This document shows positions 1 to 8,822 of a DNA stretch of 64,000 bases, piece by piece. The stretch is from Halobacteriovoraceae bacterium (lineage in GTDB: Bacteria; Bdellovibrionota; Bacteriovoracia; Bacteriovoracales; Bacteriovoracaceae), in NCBI GenBank assembly GCA_020635135.1, contig JACKAJ010000015.1:930001-994000 (forward strand). The letters are read 5' to 3'. The notes under the pieces were generated by a model. That model was not told the DNA's origin, made no database searches, and saw only the letters and a program-made list of their open reading frames with translations. The translations under genes and the position numbers were made by a program. Position 1 is the stretch's first letter. The number at the start of each line of letters is the position of its first letter.

Positions 1-1812
1 ATCTTTAGGAATTTCTTCATAGACAGTTAACATGGTAGGATTCACAATCCCCATGTCCATCCCTGCTTTAATAGCGTAGTAAAGAAAAACTGAATGTATC
101 GCTTCGCGAACGACATTGTTTCCTCGAAAAGCAAAAGAAAGGTTACTCACCCCTCCACTGACTTTAGCGTAAGGAAGATTTTTCTTTATCCACTTCACCG
201 TTTCAATGAAATCGACGGCATAATTATTGTGTTCACTGATCCCTGTTGCAATTGCTAAAATATTGGGATCAAAAATAATATCCTCTGGAGGAATGTGCGC
301 TTTATCAGTGAGAATCTTGTAAGCTCGCTCACAGATTTCAATTTTCCTCTCAAATGAATCAGCTTGCCCTTGTTCATCAAAGGCCATGACAATAATGTTG
401 GCTCCATATTTATTAACGAGCTTAGCTTTTTTAATGAAATCTTCTTCACCTTCTTTGAGAGAAAGCGAATTCACAACCCCACGCCCCTGAATGCACTTAA
501 GCCCCGCCTCGAGAACTTCAAACTTCGAGCTATCAATCATGACAGGAACTCTAGAAATCTCAGGTTCACTTCCAATCAAATTTAAAAATTCTCGCATGGC
601 CACTGGGGAGTCGATCATCCCTTCATCCATATTGACGTCAATGATTTGCGCTCCACCTTCCACTTGATCCCGGGCCACGCTAAGAGCATCTTCAAATTGA
701 TTATTTTCTATGAGTGTTCGAAACTTCTTCGATCCCGTAACATTGGTTCGTTCGCCAACGTTAATAAAATTACTTCCTTCAAAAATATTGAGAGGCTCAA
801 GACCGCTGGCCTTGAATGATCTTTCAATTTGCGGGACAACTCTTGGAGAATACCTTTCTGCTATCTTTGCTATATGACGAATGTGTTCGTCAGTGGTCCC
901 ACAACAACCTCCCACCATATTGAGTGTTCCCTCTTTGAGAAGATCTTCAATAATTTTTCCCATCAACTCAGGAGTATGATCGTACTCTCCCATTTCATTG
1001 GGAAGACCAGCGTTGGGATAGGCTGAAACATAGAAAGGAGCAATCTCACTTAGTTCTTTGATATAAGGTTTCATCTTATCGGCACCAAAAGCGCAGTTGA
1101 TCCCCACTGACAATAACGGAAAGTGACAAACTGAATATAAAAAAGCTTTGAGAGTTTGCCCTGATAAAATTCTTCCGCTGTCGTCTGTGATTGTTCCCGA
1201 AACCATAACGGGAAGTTCACAATTTTCTTTTTCAAAATAATCACTGATTGCTTTTAAAGCTGCTTTGCAGTTTAAGGTGTCAAAAACTGTTTCCACTAAA
1301 AGGAGATCGACGCCACCTTGAACGAGTGCTGCAATTTGTTCGGTATAAGAAATATACAAGTCGTCAAAACTGACTGCTCGATACCCGGGACGATTCACAT
1401 CGGGGGAAAGTGAAGCCGTCTTGTTCATCGGTCCAATCGATCCCGCCACCCATCTTGGTTTTTCAGGCGTGCTGTATTTATCAGCAACTTCTCGGGCAAG
1501 CATAGCTGCCTCTAAGTTCATCTCAGTGACCAGACTTTCCATCTGATAATCACCCATCGATACAGATGTACAGTTAAACGTATTCGTTTCTATAATATCT
1601 GCACCAGCATCGAGATATTTGGAGTGGATTTCTCTAATAATTTCTGGCTGAGTAAGGGTTAAAAGATCGTTATTGCCTTTGAGATTTAAGGGGTACTTGG
1701 CAAATCTCTGTCCACGATAGTCAGACTCTTGGAGTTTGTACCGCTGAATCATGGTCCCCATGGCACCATCAATGACCAATATTCTATTCTTGAGTTCGTT
1801 TATTATTTTCAT
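1..1812 (-). CDS. metH: Methionine synthase, cobalamin-dependent (N-terminal part, runs off window)
   Basis: Transfers a methyl group from methyltetrahydrofolate to homocysteine, the last step of methionine synthesis, in the cytoplasm. The visible 604 codons start at ATG 1812 (MKIINELKNR). They contain the homocysteine-binding barrel with zinc-ligand motifs GINCA (about residue 240) and GGCCGTT (about 303). The start of the pterin-binding domain follows at about residue 350 (FINVGERTNVTGSKKF). The cobalamin and activation domains would lie beyond base 1. The reading frame is open to the window edge. Family assignment is very secure. The 161-bp leader shows no cobalamin or SAM riboswitch that I can recognise. 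Cystathionine enzymes at 61.6-63.8 kb belong to the same sulfur amino-acid network. Confidence 0.97.
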   Translation of the reverse strand, partial: MKIINELKNRILVIDGAMGTMIQRYKLQESDYRGQRFAKYPLNLKGNNDLLTLTQPEIIREIHSKYLDAGADIIETNTFNCTSVSMGDYQMESLVTEMNLEAAMLAREVADKYSTPEKPRWVAGSIGPMNKTASLSPDVNRPGYRAVSFDDLYISYTEQIAALVQGGVDLLLVETVFDTLNCKAALKAISDYFEKENCELPVMVSGTITDDSGRILSGQTLKAFLYSVCHFPLLSVGINCAFGADKMKPYIKELSEIAPFYVSAYPNAGLPNEMGEYDHTPELMGKIIEDLLKEGTLNMVGGCCGTTDEHIRHIAKIAERYSPRVVPQIERSFKASGLEPLNIFEGSNFINVGERTNVTGSKKFRTLIENNQFEDALSVARDQVEGGAQIIDVNMDEGMIDSPVAMREFLNLIGSEPEISRVPVMIDSSKFEVLEAGLKCIQGRGVVNSLSLKEGEEDFIKKAKLVNKYGANIIVMAFDEQGQADSFERKIEICERAYKILTDKAHIPPEDIIFDPNILAIATGISEHNNYAVDFIETVKWIKKNLPYAKVSGGVSNLSFAFRGNNVVREAIHSVFLYYAIKAGMDMGIVNPTMLTVYEEIPKD

Positions 1813-1973
1813 AAGTAGCTATTATATGTCTTTTTACCTTTTTCTCTAATACCTTGTCACATTTTTTAACTGAGTGCTTAGCTCAAACGAAGTTTTTTCC
1901 ATGACTGGAAGCAACTTAACTCTAGCCCTTAAAATGAAGATAATAGGGGAATTTTTTTTAAAGAGCAGCAAAA

Positions 1974-3383
1974 TTGGAAGAGAACAATAGTTCAGAAAAT
2001 TCAAAAGTCATTGAACTTGACTCGCTCAAGCAACAAGAAAACACTGACAAGCTGAAAGAACTCTTAACTGAGATGCCAACGGCGCAAGTTGCTGAGTTCC
2101 TAAGCGAAAAAACTGAAGATGAGATGATCGACTATCTCAAACTCCTCGATTACGAAACAATTGGCCGGCTCTTCTCTGATTTTGACCAAGAAACGAGGCT
2201 CAATCTTTTTAGAAAAATCGACCGAGCGCGCTTTGCTAGAATTTTTAAGCATATTTTCTCGGACGTGCGCGCTGACCTCTACCAAGAACTCTCAATCCAA
2301 GAACAGACAGAGTTCCTACCTTATCTTGAAAAATCTGTTCGCGAAGACGTTATTTCCCTAAGTGCTTACCCGCCGGAAACTGCGGGTGGGATTATGACCA
2401 CCGATTTTGCCACTGTCATGATCGACATGACTGCAGAACAAGCCATAGCCAAATTGAGAACTGATGCTCCTTCTAAAAAAATGATCTACTACCTCTACGT
2501 CGTCAACGACAACATGAAGCTTCAAGGAATTCTCTCACTGAAAGATTTGGTTTTTTCAAAACCTCAAGAACTGGTAAAAGATCTTATAAACGAATTTTTT
2601 GTCTATTCAACCGTTTATGAAGATCGAGAAAAAGTTGCTAAAAAAGTTGAGAAATATGACTTAGTGGCCATCCCCGTCCTCAACGATTACCAACAGCTCG
2701 TTGGGATTGTTCACCATGATGACGCCCTTGATGTTATCCGGGCCGAGCACACCGAAGATATGGAAAAATTCATGGGGATCGTTCCAACAGAAGACGATCT
2801 TGGATACATGGACACCAGTTCTTTTTATCACTTTAAAAAAAGAATCCTCTGGATTATTTTTCTCGCCGGCATTGGTCTCATCTCAGGGATGATCATTCAA
2901 CACTATCAGCATGTTCTTGAGAGCCTCATTGTCTTGGCCCTCTACATGCCTATGATGGCCTCAACGGGTGGGAACTCAGGTTCTCAAGCTGCGACTGTCG
3001 TCATCCGCGCTTTGGCCCTTGGAGAAATTTCTGATTCCGATTTTTTTAAAATTGTTTTCAAAGAAGCCCGTATTTCTTTTCTACTCTCGATTTGTATTGC
3101 TGGTCTTACTTTTTTTAAAATTACTTTTCTCACCACTCAAGAAAATATTCCCACGGACATTAATCTTATGTACCTGGCCTTTGTCATTTCTGTGGCCATT
3201 GCTTTTCAAGTCATCACTTCGGCCATGATTGGTGCAGGTCTCCCACTTTTTGTTAAACGACTGGGCGGTGACCCAGCCGTCGCGGCCAGCCCGGCGATCA
3301 CGACCATTGTCGATATTACAGGGTTGCTCCTGTATTTTGGCGTAGTGTCATTTTCCCTCTCCCTTATCGGCATCCACTTTTAG
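1974..3383 (+). CDS. mgtE: Magnesium transporter MgtE
   Basis: Mg2+-gated Mg2+ channel/transporter of the inner membrane. The 469-residue protein has the family order: acidic helical N domain (about 1-135), paired CBS domains (about 140-260), a connecting helix, then five membrane helices from about 290. The signature GGNSGSQAATVV lies near residue 337, and the pore-region motif GGDPAVAASPAITT near 432. Length is normal for the family. The start is TTG (MEENNSSEN) and the ribosome-binding site is weak. It is transcribed away from metH and followed by about 300 bp of non-coding, repeat-bearing DNA. No M-box riboswitch is visible in the short leader. Confidence 0.95.
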   Translation: MEENNSSENSKVIELDSLKQQENTDKLKELLTEMPTAQVAEFLSEKTEDEMIDYLKLLDYETIGRLFSDFDQETRLNLFRKIDRARFARIFKHIFSDVRADLYQELSIQEQTEFLPYLEKSVREDVISLSAYPPETAGGIMTTDFATVMIDMTAEQAIAKLRTDAPSKKMIYYLYVVNDNMKLQGILSLKDLVFSKPQELVKDLINEFFVYSTVYEDREKVAKKVEKYDLVAIPVLNDYQQLVGIVHHDDALDVIRAEHTEDMEKFMGIVPTEDDLGYMDTSSFYHFKKRILWIIFLAGIGLISGMIIQHYQHVLESLIVLALYMPMMASTGGNSGSQAATVVIRALALGEISDSDFFKIVFKEARISFLLSICIAGLTFFKITFLTTQENIPTDINLMYLAFVISVAIAFQVITSAMIGAGLPLFVKRLGGDPAVAASPAITTIVDITGLLLYFGVVSFSLSLIGIHF

Positions 3384-3426
3384 TTCCCCTGCCATTTCCT
3401 GATAATTTTTTCTCAGATTTGTTTAA

Positions 3427-3607
3427 GGGCGTGGATTGAGATAGATGCAAGGAGTCGAAAGCGAGGTGCCGAGGCGTGGTTCCTCTCTTGCCTCCGCATC
3501 CTGCTACGGCAGTTGCATTTAGCAACCCGCCTTCCAAGGCTCCTGCCTTGGAAGCGTCGCAGGCGACGAGACTTGAAGACGACGAAGCAGATGCTCAAAC
3601 CAGGCTC
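3427..3607 (+). repeat. Structured intergenic repeat, family 1, copy A (composite)
   Basis: This fills most of the 300-bp gap between mgtE and rplU. Closing arms GGGCGTGGATTGAG (3427-3440) and CTCAAACCAGGCTC (3594-3607) pair over 14 positions with two mismatches and one G-U. Two blocks are shared with the copy at 12221-12295: GATGCAAGGAGTC at 3444 and GACGACGAAGCAGAT at 3578. A second palindromic element (3488-3556) sits inside it. It has no plausible coding content: the small antisense ORF here lacks a ribosome site and any recognisable domain. Function unknown. Confidence 0.6.
3488..3556 (-). repeat. Compact palindromic element, family 2, nested in copy A
   Basis: Core aligned with the insertion at 45781-45850: CCTCCGC-(A/T)-TCCTGCTACGG, then a variable hairpin, then GGCTCCTGCC. 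Here the hairpins are GTTGC-ATTTA-GCAAC (3512-3526) and CCAAGGC-TCCT-GCCTTGG (3534-3551). In the other copy the same stems are built from different bases, so pairing is kept while sequence changes. Read on the minus strand the loops are AGGA, within GCAGGAGC and GCAGGATGC. These resemble CsrA-binding loops, but that is only a resemblance. Confidence 0.55.
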
Positions 3608-3614
3608 TTAGCCA

Positions 3615-3643
3615 TTGACTTAATAGGAGTTGTGACATATTAC
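3615..3643 (+). promoter_or_regulatory. Probable sigma-70 promoter for rplU-rpmA
   Basis: TTGACT (3615-3620) and TATTAC (3638-3643) are separated by 17 bases, about 40 bp before the rplU start. The downstream leader contains AGGAGA just before ATG 3684. It lies immediately after the repeat at 3427-3607. Confidence 0.45.
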
Positions 3644-3683
3644 GATATTCTAGGATTTTTCCTTATATTCAGGAGATATTAAA

Positions 3684-4049
3684 ATGTATAACGTTGTAGA
3701 AATTAGTGGTCACCAATATAAAGTCAAAGCTGGCGATCTTATCGACGTGGATAAGCTTACGAGCGAAGTGAATGACACTGTTGATTTCGATAAAGTTCTT
3801 TTTACTAGCGGAGATAAGGCGCAAGTAGGAAAGCCAACTGTGAATGGTGCAAAAGTTGTTGCTAAAGTTGTTATGCATGACCGTGCTAGAAAGCAAGTTG
3901 TTCTTACAAGAAAGCCAGGAGCTTACGTTAAGAAAAATGGTCACCGCACACATTTTACTTCACTTCTCATCACTGAAATTCACGATGGCCAAGGTGGAGT
4001 AGAAAAAATTAGTAGCGATAATAAATACGCAAAGAAATATTTAAAATAA
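3684..4049 (+). CDS. rplU: 50S ribosomal protein L21
   Basis: Large-subunit protein that binds 23S rRNA. The 121-residue sequence carries the usual start MYNVVEISGHQYKV and the basic signature KKNGHRTHFTSLLI near the end. It is about 18 residues longer than typical L21 (about 103), owing to a C-terminal tail ending in NKYAKKYLK. The ribosome-binding site AGGAGA precedes ATG. It is followed after 15 bp by rpmA in the conserved order rplU-rpmA-obgE. Confidence 0.97.
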   Translation: MYNVVEISGHQYKVKAGDLIDVDKLTSEVNDTVDFDKVLFTSGDKAQVGKPTVNGAKVVAKVVMHDRARKQVVLTRKPGAYVKKNGHRTHFTSLLITEIHDGQGGVEKISSDNKYAKKYLK

Positions 4050-4064
4050 GGAAAGGATAGAAAT

Positions 4065-4319
4065 ATGGCTCACAAGAAATCAGGTGGTTCAACTAGTAAC
4101 GGTCGGGATTCCAATCCGAAGTTTAGAGGTGTTAAAAAATATGGTGGTGAAAGTGTTATTACTGGAAACATCATTTTGCGCCAGAAAGGAACTAAAGTTC
4201 ACCCAGGAAAAAATGTTGGAATGGGGAAAGATTATACTCTTTTTGCTCTTGCAGATGGAAACGTTCAGTTTCGTCAGTACAACAAAAAGATGAAAATCGT
4301 GAATGTTGTTCCTGCGTAA
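4065..4319 (+). CDS. rpmA: 50S ribosomal protein L27
   Basis: L27 lies near the peptidyl-transferase centre. The 84-residue protein begins MAHKKSGGSTSNGRDSN, with the canonical SNGRDS block and RQKGTKVHPGKNVGMGKDYTL-type core. It has no cleavable N-terminal extension of the kind known in some Firmicutes. AAGGA precedes the start. A strong terminator follows at 4354-4384, before obgE. Confidence 0.98.
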   Translation: MAHKKSGGSTSNGRDSNPKFRGVKKYGGESVITGNIILRQKGTKVHPGKNVGMGKDYTLFALADGNVQFRQYNKKMKIVNVVPA

Positions 4320-4353
4320 GTAATTTTTAAACAAAACTTTAAAAATATCGGAA

Positions 4354-4384
4354 ACGGAAGCCAAATGAGCTTCCGTTTTTTTTT
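4354..4384 (+). terminator. Intrinsic terminator after rpmA
   Basis: ACGGAAGC (4354-4361) pairs with GCTTCCGT (4369-4376) across a 7-base loop and is followed directly by a run of T. It ends only 12 bp before obgE, so either obgE expression depends on read-through or a promoter overlaps this site. Confidence 0.9.
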
Positions 4385-4396
4385 CTAAAAAATTAT

Positions 4397-5401
4397 ATGA
4401 AGTTTATAGACGAAGTTGAAATTGAGATCTCATCGGGAAATGGCGGTCATGGCTGCGTAAGTTATCGGAGAGAGAAATTTGTTCCTCGCGGAGGTCCCGA
4501 TGGTGGAGACGGAGGAAAAGGTGGTGATGTTTACTTTGAAGCGGATGAAGGAGTTAATACACTTATCCACTACCGAGGAGTAAAAAAATACCATGCTCAA
4601 GATGGAGAAAACGGTTCGGGAAGCCAGTGCAATGGAAAAGGCGGAGAGGACTTAATTCTCAAAGTTCCTGTGGGAACAATGATCTATGAAATCCCAACAG
4701 GAATCCTCATTTGTGATCTCAACGAACATGGGATGAAATACAAAATTGCCGAAGGTGGACGCGGTGGTTTAGGAAATACTTTCTTTAAAACGTCTACTCA
4801 TCAAACACCTCGCTTTGCCCAAGATGGGGATGAAGGGGTTCAATTACAACTGAAGCTCGAATTAAAACTTATTGCTGATATTGCTCTGGTGGGACAGCCC
4901 AATGCCGGAAAATCGACTTTGATCTCCACTATCTCGGCAGCAAAACCTAAAATTGCCGATTACCCCTTTACAACACTTGAGCCTAATCTCGGAGTCGTTA
5001 GCTTTCGCGACGATTCTTTCGTGGTTGCCGATATCCCTGGACTCATTGAACATGCGGCTGAAGGGAAAGGATTGGGAATAAAATTTCTTAAGCATATTGA
5101 AAGAACAAAGGCCCTCGTGCATCTCATTGATTGCTCTATGTTTATAGAGGAGTTTGAAGCTGTTGAAAGTTATTCCGTCATCAAGGCAGAGCTTCTCAAA
5201 TTCAGTGAAAATTTGCGCAATAAACTCGAAATTGTATGCCTTACAAAAATTGATGCCATGACGGATGAAGAAATTTCACGGTTTCAGAAAGTGCTCGAAC
5301 GGGAAATTGATAGAAAGGTATTGCCAATATCTGCCGTATCTGGGAAGAATATCGACAAGTTAAAAGAAATTATGCTACAAGCCATTAAGGAGCTTAATTA
5401 A
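4397..5401 (+). CDS. obgE: GTPase ObgE/CgtA
   Basis: Essential GTPase of late 50S assembly and stress response. The 334-residue protein has the glycine-rich Obg fold (about 1-157) followed by a G domain. Its motifs are GQPNAGKST (about 168), YPFTT, DIPGLIEHAAEGKG, LTKIDAM in place of NKxD, and ISAVSG. The C-terminal OCT domain found in some Gram-positive Obg proteins is absent, as is common. ATG 4397 lies close after the rpmA terminator. The stop at 5401 is 3 bp from rsfS, suggesting one operon with rsfS-rlmH. Confidence 0.97.
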   Translation: MKFIDEVEIEISSGNGGHGCVSYRREKFVPRGGPDGGDGGKGGDVYFEADEGVNTLIHYRGVKKYHAQDGENGSGSQCNGKGGEDLILKVPVGTMIYEIPTGILICDLNEHGMKYKIAEGGRGGLGNTFFKTSTHQTPRFAQDGDEGVQLQLKLELKLIADIALVGQPNAGKSTLISTISAAKPKIADYPFTTLEPNLGVVSFRDDSFVVADIPGLIEHAAEGKGLGIKFLKHIERTKALVHLIDCSMFIEEFEAVESYSVIKAELLKFSENLRNKLEIVCLTKIDAMTDEEISRFQKVLEREIDRKVLPISAVSGKNIDKLKEIMLQAIKELN

Positions 5402-5404
5402 GTC

Positions 5405-5863
5405 ATGTCTGATAATTTCATAGAAAAAGAAATTAAAAAAATTTTCTCAGAGCCTAGAGATGAAATTCTCAATATGGCGCTGGCTTCTTCTTGGATTATG
5501 GCCCACTTCAAGGCCACAAATTTAAAAATCTTCAATGCTAAAAATTTAAGCCCACTTGCTGATTATTTTGTCATTGGATCTTTTCAAAATACTATCCTTA
5601 CTCAATCAGTAGCAAGCGCACTTCAAAGAAACTTAAAAGGCAAAGCTCGAATAAAATCTGTTGAAGGGATGGAAGAAGGGCACTGGGTTCTGCTCGATCT
5701 CGGAGACATTATCATTCATCTTTTCCAAGAAGATTCTCGCGATATCTTTGATCTCGATTCCCTCTGGAAAAACTTTCCTCAAGAAGTTATTCCCAACGAA
5801 TATTATTACACAAGCCACGACACAGAAGAACAAGCAAACCAAAACCTTAATAAGTACTACTAA
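5405..5863 (+). CDS. rsfS: Ribosomal silencing factor RsfS (YbeB/Iojap)
   Basis: Binds L14 and blocks subunit joining under starvation. The 152-residue sequence has the family core LADYFVIGSFQNTILTQSVA, followed by EGMEEGHWVLLDLGDIIIHLFQ and the R..FDLDSLW motif. A short hydrophilic tail follows (EEQANQNLNKYY). Start ATG 5405 is 3 bp after the obgE stop, and the stop overlaps the rlmH start (TAATG), so it is translationally coupled. The context obgE-rsfS-rlmH is classical. Confidence 0.95.
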   Translation: MSDNFIEKEIKKIFSEPRDEILNMALASSWIMAHFKATNLKIFNAKNLSPLADYFVIGSFQNTILTQSVASALQRNLKGKARIKSVEGMEEGHWVLLDLGDIIIHLFQEDSRDIFDLDSLWKNFPQEVIPNEYYYTSHDTEEQANQNLNKYY

Positions 5864-6312
5864 TGTTAGGATCAATTACAATTGTCTGCGTCGGGAAGCT
5901 CAAAGACAAAAACCTCAGCGCTCTTGAAGATCACTATCTCAAGCAAGTTAAGAATATCGTCACAATTACTGAACTCAAATCCTATGGAGAAGATGTAAAA
6001 AAAGAATCAGATGCTCTGTTAAAAGAGCTTTCTCAATACTCTTCTCAATCTGTGATTCTTCTCACTGAAAACGCTGAGAGCTTTGGTTCTACAACCTTTG
6101 CCCTCAAACTCGACAAAGAATTTCAAAATCAAAAAGAAATTGTCTTTGTTATTTCAGGGGCCGTCGGCTTCAGTGATGATCTCAAGAAACAATACCCTAA
6201 GCATTTCTCACTTTCAGCACTCACTTTTCCGCATAAATTGGCCAGGCTCTTACTCGTTGAACAAATATACCGGGCCCACACGATCCTCAACAATCATCCC
6301 TACCACAATTAA
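5863..6312 (+). CDS. rlmH: 23S rRNA (pseudouridine1915-N3)-methyltransferase RlmH
   Basis: SPOUT-family methyltransferase acting on helix 69 of 23S rRNA in the 70S ribosome. The 149 residues include the knot region FVISGAVGFSDDLKK and LSALTFPHKLARLLLVEQIYRAHTILNNHPYHN. The usual family ending is YH(H/K/R). The start overlaps the rsfS stop by one base. pfkA follows after 23 bp. Confidence 0.95.
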   Translation: MLGSITIVCVGKLKDKNLSALEDHYLKQVKNIVTITELKSYGEDVKKESDALLKELSQYSSQSVILLTENAESFGSTTFALKLDKEFQNQKEIVFVISGAVGFSDDLKKQYPKHFSLSALTFPHKLARLLLVEQIYRAHTILNNHPYHN

Positions 6313-6335
6313 AAAAAATGGCTTAGAATGCCTGC

Positions 6336-7307
6336 ATGAGTAAAACTTTTGCCATATTAACAAGCGGTGGTGATAGCCCAGGAATGAACTGTGCCATCCG
6401 TGCGTTTACCAGATCTGTTATCTATCAAGGTCACAAAGTGATGGGAATCCGAAGAGGCTACGCCGGTCTACTCGATGAAGACATCATTCCCCTCAAAGCT
6501 TCCAGTGTTGGGAACATCCTTCAACGAGGGGGAACAATTCTTCGAAGTTCCCGTTGCCCTGAATTTATGGAAGAGAAAAATCGCAAGAAAGCTGCAGACA
6601 TTTTAAAGAAAAATAAAATTGATGGGCTTGTTGTTATAGGTGGTGATGGTTCTTTTAATGGTGCCTATAAACTCTACAGCGAAAATAAGACACCGGTGAT
6701 TGGAATTCCCGGAACAATTGATAACGATATTTCAGGAACTGAATACACGATTGGCCACGTTACCGCCGTCCAAACAGCAATCGAAGCAGTCGATCGCATC
6801 CGCGATACCGCTTTTTCTCATGAGCGGATTTTTTTAGTCGAAGTGATGGGGCGAAATAGTTGCGGACTCGCCTTGCGAGTCGGGATTTGTACAGGGGCTG
6901 AAGATGTGCTTCTTCCCGATGAACAAGTTGATTATAAAAATATGATTTCCAATATTGAGCGCGGGATTGCCCGAGGAAAAAATAGTTCGATCTATATTGT
7001 TGCCGAGGGAGAAAAAGCTGGGCGCAGTTACGATATTCAAAAAACTCTCGGGGAAAAACATAAAATCAAAGCGAAGGTTTGTATTTTAGGGCATATCCAA
7101 AGAGGGGGAAGTCCCAATGCTATCGATCGCTTGTACGCTTCAGAGATGGGGGCCCTCGCTGCTAACTCGATCATCAATTTCACTGAACCTTTGGTGACAA
7201 CTTATAATGATGGAAAAGTCGGCGTCTCCCCTTTTGCCAACTGCCTTACAAAAATTAGTGGCAAGGATCAACGCCAGATTGAACTCACTAAAATGCTCGC
7301 TATTTAA
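6336..7307 (+). CDS. pfkA: ATP-dependent 6-phosphofructokinase
   Basis: Phosphorylates fructose 6-phosphate in glycolysis. The 323-residue protein opens with the nucleotide motif LTSGGDSPGMNCAIRAF, followed by VIGGDGSF. The catalytic block is PGTIDNDISGTEYTIG and the substrate block is EVMGRNSCGLAL. GHIQRGGSP near residue 252 is the usual PfkA signature. Length is standard. The 3' end overlaps the convergent lipoprotein gene by 8 bp. Confidence 0.96.
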   Translation: MSKTFAILTSGGDSPGMNCAIRAFTRSVIYQGHKVMGIRRGYAGLLDEDIIPLKASSVGNILQRGGTILRSSRCPEFMEEKNRKKAADILKKNKIDGLVVIGGDGSFNGAYKLYSENKTPVIGIPGTIDNDISGTEYTIGHVTAVQTAIEAVDRIRDTAFSHERIFLVEVMGRNSCGLALRVGICTGAEDVLLPDEQVDYKNMISNIERGIARGKNSSIYIVAEGEKAGRSYDIQKTLGEKHKIKAKVCILGHIQRGGSPNAIDRLYASEMGALAANSIINFTEPLVTTYNDGKVGVSPFANCLTKISGKDQRQIELTKMLAI

Positions 7308-8736
7308 GAGCACCAGCTTTTTTTAGTCTCGAACGCGATTGACCAAGCCAATCACATTTTTGATCAATTTCTTCTGCGCTGATAATAACTGCCGAGTTAC
7401 TCCAACGGCAACTGTTATGTTCATTTTTGCAAAAGTTATAATATTGATCAATTTTTGCACCATAGTCAGAGGCCATACTCATAAAGTCACGGCTCGATTT
7501 AATTTTGGCAGCTTTTGCCAGTTGGTAATAATCACTCTTTAAAATTTCGAATTTTCTGAGAAAATTAAAACTCTCTAAACTGCAATCCCCTGCAGATTTA
7601 GCATTAGCGAGCTTATTGCGCTCAAGTTGTTTTTTATCCCAAAATTTACAATCCGACCCAATTCTAAGAACATCATTTTTTGAATAGGCATACCCATCAT
7701 TGACTAATTCAACAGACTCAAAATAATGCCATGGGACTGCGGCGTAGAGAGAGATAAAATATTGAGAACCCGATCCGTCATTAAGAAAAAAATGTTCATT
7801 GGCTTCATTACTTTTATCACGCTTTAAGACGTCAATTTCGACAAGAATTTCATGCAGTAAATTATTGGAATCAAGATAATTAGGAAAAAATTCGAAAAGA
7901 TCTCCTTTGTCGTCGCCTCCAGAAGACTTCACATTTGTTATATTTTTATTCACGGTCTGATATATTTTTCTTCCGGTTTCTGTATATTTTAAATAGCTCT
8001 GTAAGAAAAATTCTTCAGGATTTTCTCTTACTTCTTCAGAATACATATTCCAAGTTGCTTTAGCGTTATCGAAATTAGCGAGATAAGCTTTCATTTCTTT
8101 AATAGCTGGATTATTGACTGCGTGGTCTAGAGCATATCTCTCTTTATCAAAATATTTATCACTTTCTGAATATATCCAATAATCATAATTTCGTAAATAT
8201 TGCACAATTCTTTTTTTACTTAACTGAATGATTAGTGCATCTAGAGCTTTTGGGTTCTTTCTGGTTTTGATCAATTGATCTATGACCACTTTAAAATTTT
8301 CTAAATTCTTAGAATCGCCGAGATAGTCCGATGGGTGATTATACTCATCATTATTTATACTTAAATGATACCCAAGAAACTTAAGCACAATTTGATAAAA
8401 CCCAACGTAATTATCAATTTCCCGATGGGTATCAAAATAATCTGAAAAGTAATAAGCTCCATCGATAGCATGGTATCTTTTTTTCATCAGTCTTTTTTCT
8501 TCTGTGGATGAAAAGAGTTTTGCAGTCGTTTTTTTATAGGTTTGTCTATTATCTACCGTTAAGTCTTTCATGATACTTTCTTCACAAGTGCGAAGTTTGG
8601 CTTCGAGATCTTCTTTAGAAACCTCGCCGTCTTCAACTAAAAGTGCCGAAGCATTGGAAGCAATTCTTCTCTCCCCTTTGTAACTGGCTGAACATCCCAC
8701 AAAGACTAGTAATCCACTCAAAAGAATTAACTTCAT
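7300..8736 (-). CDS. Lipoprotein of unknown function, 478 aa
   Basis: No family recognised. The N-terminus MKLILLSGLLVFVGC is a lipoprotein signal with the lipid-accepting Cys at residue 15. The rest is charged, Tyr/Asn/Lys-rich and probably helical, without repeats. It has several late cysteines (CKFWDKK, GDCSLESF, NFCKNEHNSCRW, KCDWLGQ) that could form disulfides in the periplasm or at the surface. A ribosome site (GAGGAG) precedes the ATG. It is convergent with pfkA, sharing 8 bp at the 3' ends. The single-gene context gives no functional hint. Confidence 0.75.
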   Translation of the reverse strand: MKLILLSGLLVFVGCSASYKGERRIASNASALLVEDGEVSKEDLEAKLRTCEESIMKDLTVDNRQTYKKTTAKLFSSTEEKRLMKKRYHAIDGAYYFSDYFDTHREIDNYVGFYQIVLKFLGYHLSINNDEYNHPSDYLGDSKNLENFKVVIDQLIKTRKNPKALDALIIQLSKKRIVQYLRNYDYWIYSESDKYFDKERYALDHAVNNPAIKEMKAYLANFDNAKATWNMYSEEVRENPEEFFLQSYLKYTETGRKIYQTVNKNITNVKSSGGDDKGDLFEFFPNYLDSNNLLHEILVEIDVLKRDKSNEANEHFFLNDGSGSQYFISLYAAVPWHYFESVELVNDGYAYSKNDVLRIGSDCKFWDKKQLERNKLANAKSAGDCSLESFNFLRKFEILKSDYYQLAKAAKIKSSRDFMSMASDYGAKIDQYYNFCKNEHNSCRWSNSAVIISAEEIDQKCDWLGQSRSRLKKAGALK

Positions 8737-8822
8737 AAAAATTCTCCTCTAAAAATAATGATCGTAGCCGTCAACTATTCGGCTAATATAGATAAAAACT
8801 TTAAGGGAATTATTTCAACGAT

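Noticed and set aside
1813..1973. Cobalamin or SAM riboswitch before metH, or M-box before mgtE
   Set aside because: No conserved riboswitch core could be found in the 161-bp gap.
3413..3598. 61-codon minus-strand ORF in the mgtE-rplU gap
   Set aside because: It lies inside a structured repeat, has no ribosome site or domain, and its Arg-rich product follows from palindrome composition.
7300..8736. Assignment of the lipoprotein to a protease or enzyme family
   Set aside because: No catalytic motif or known domain was recognisable.
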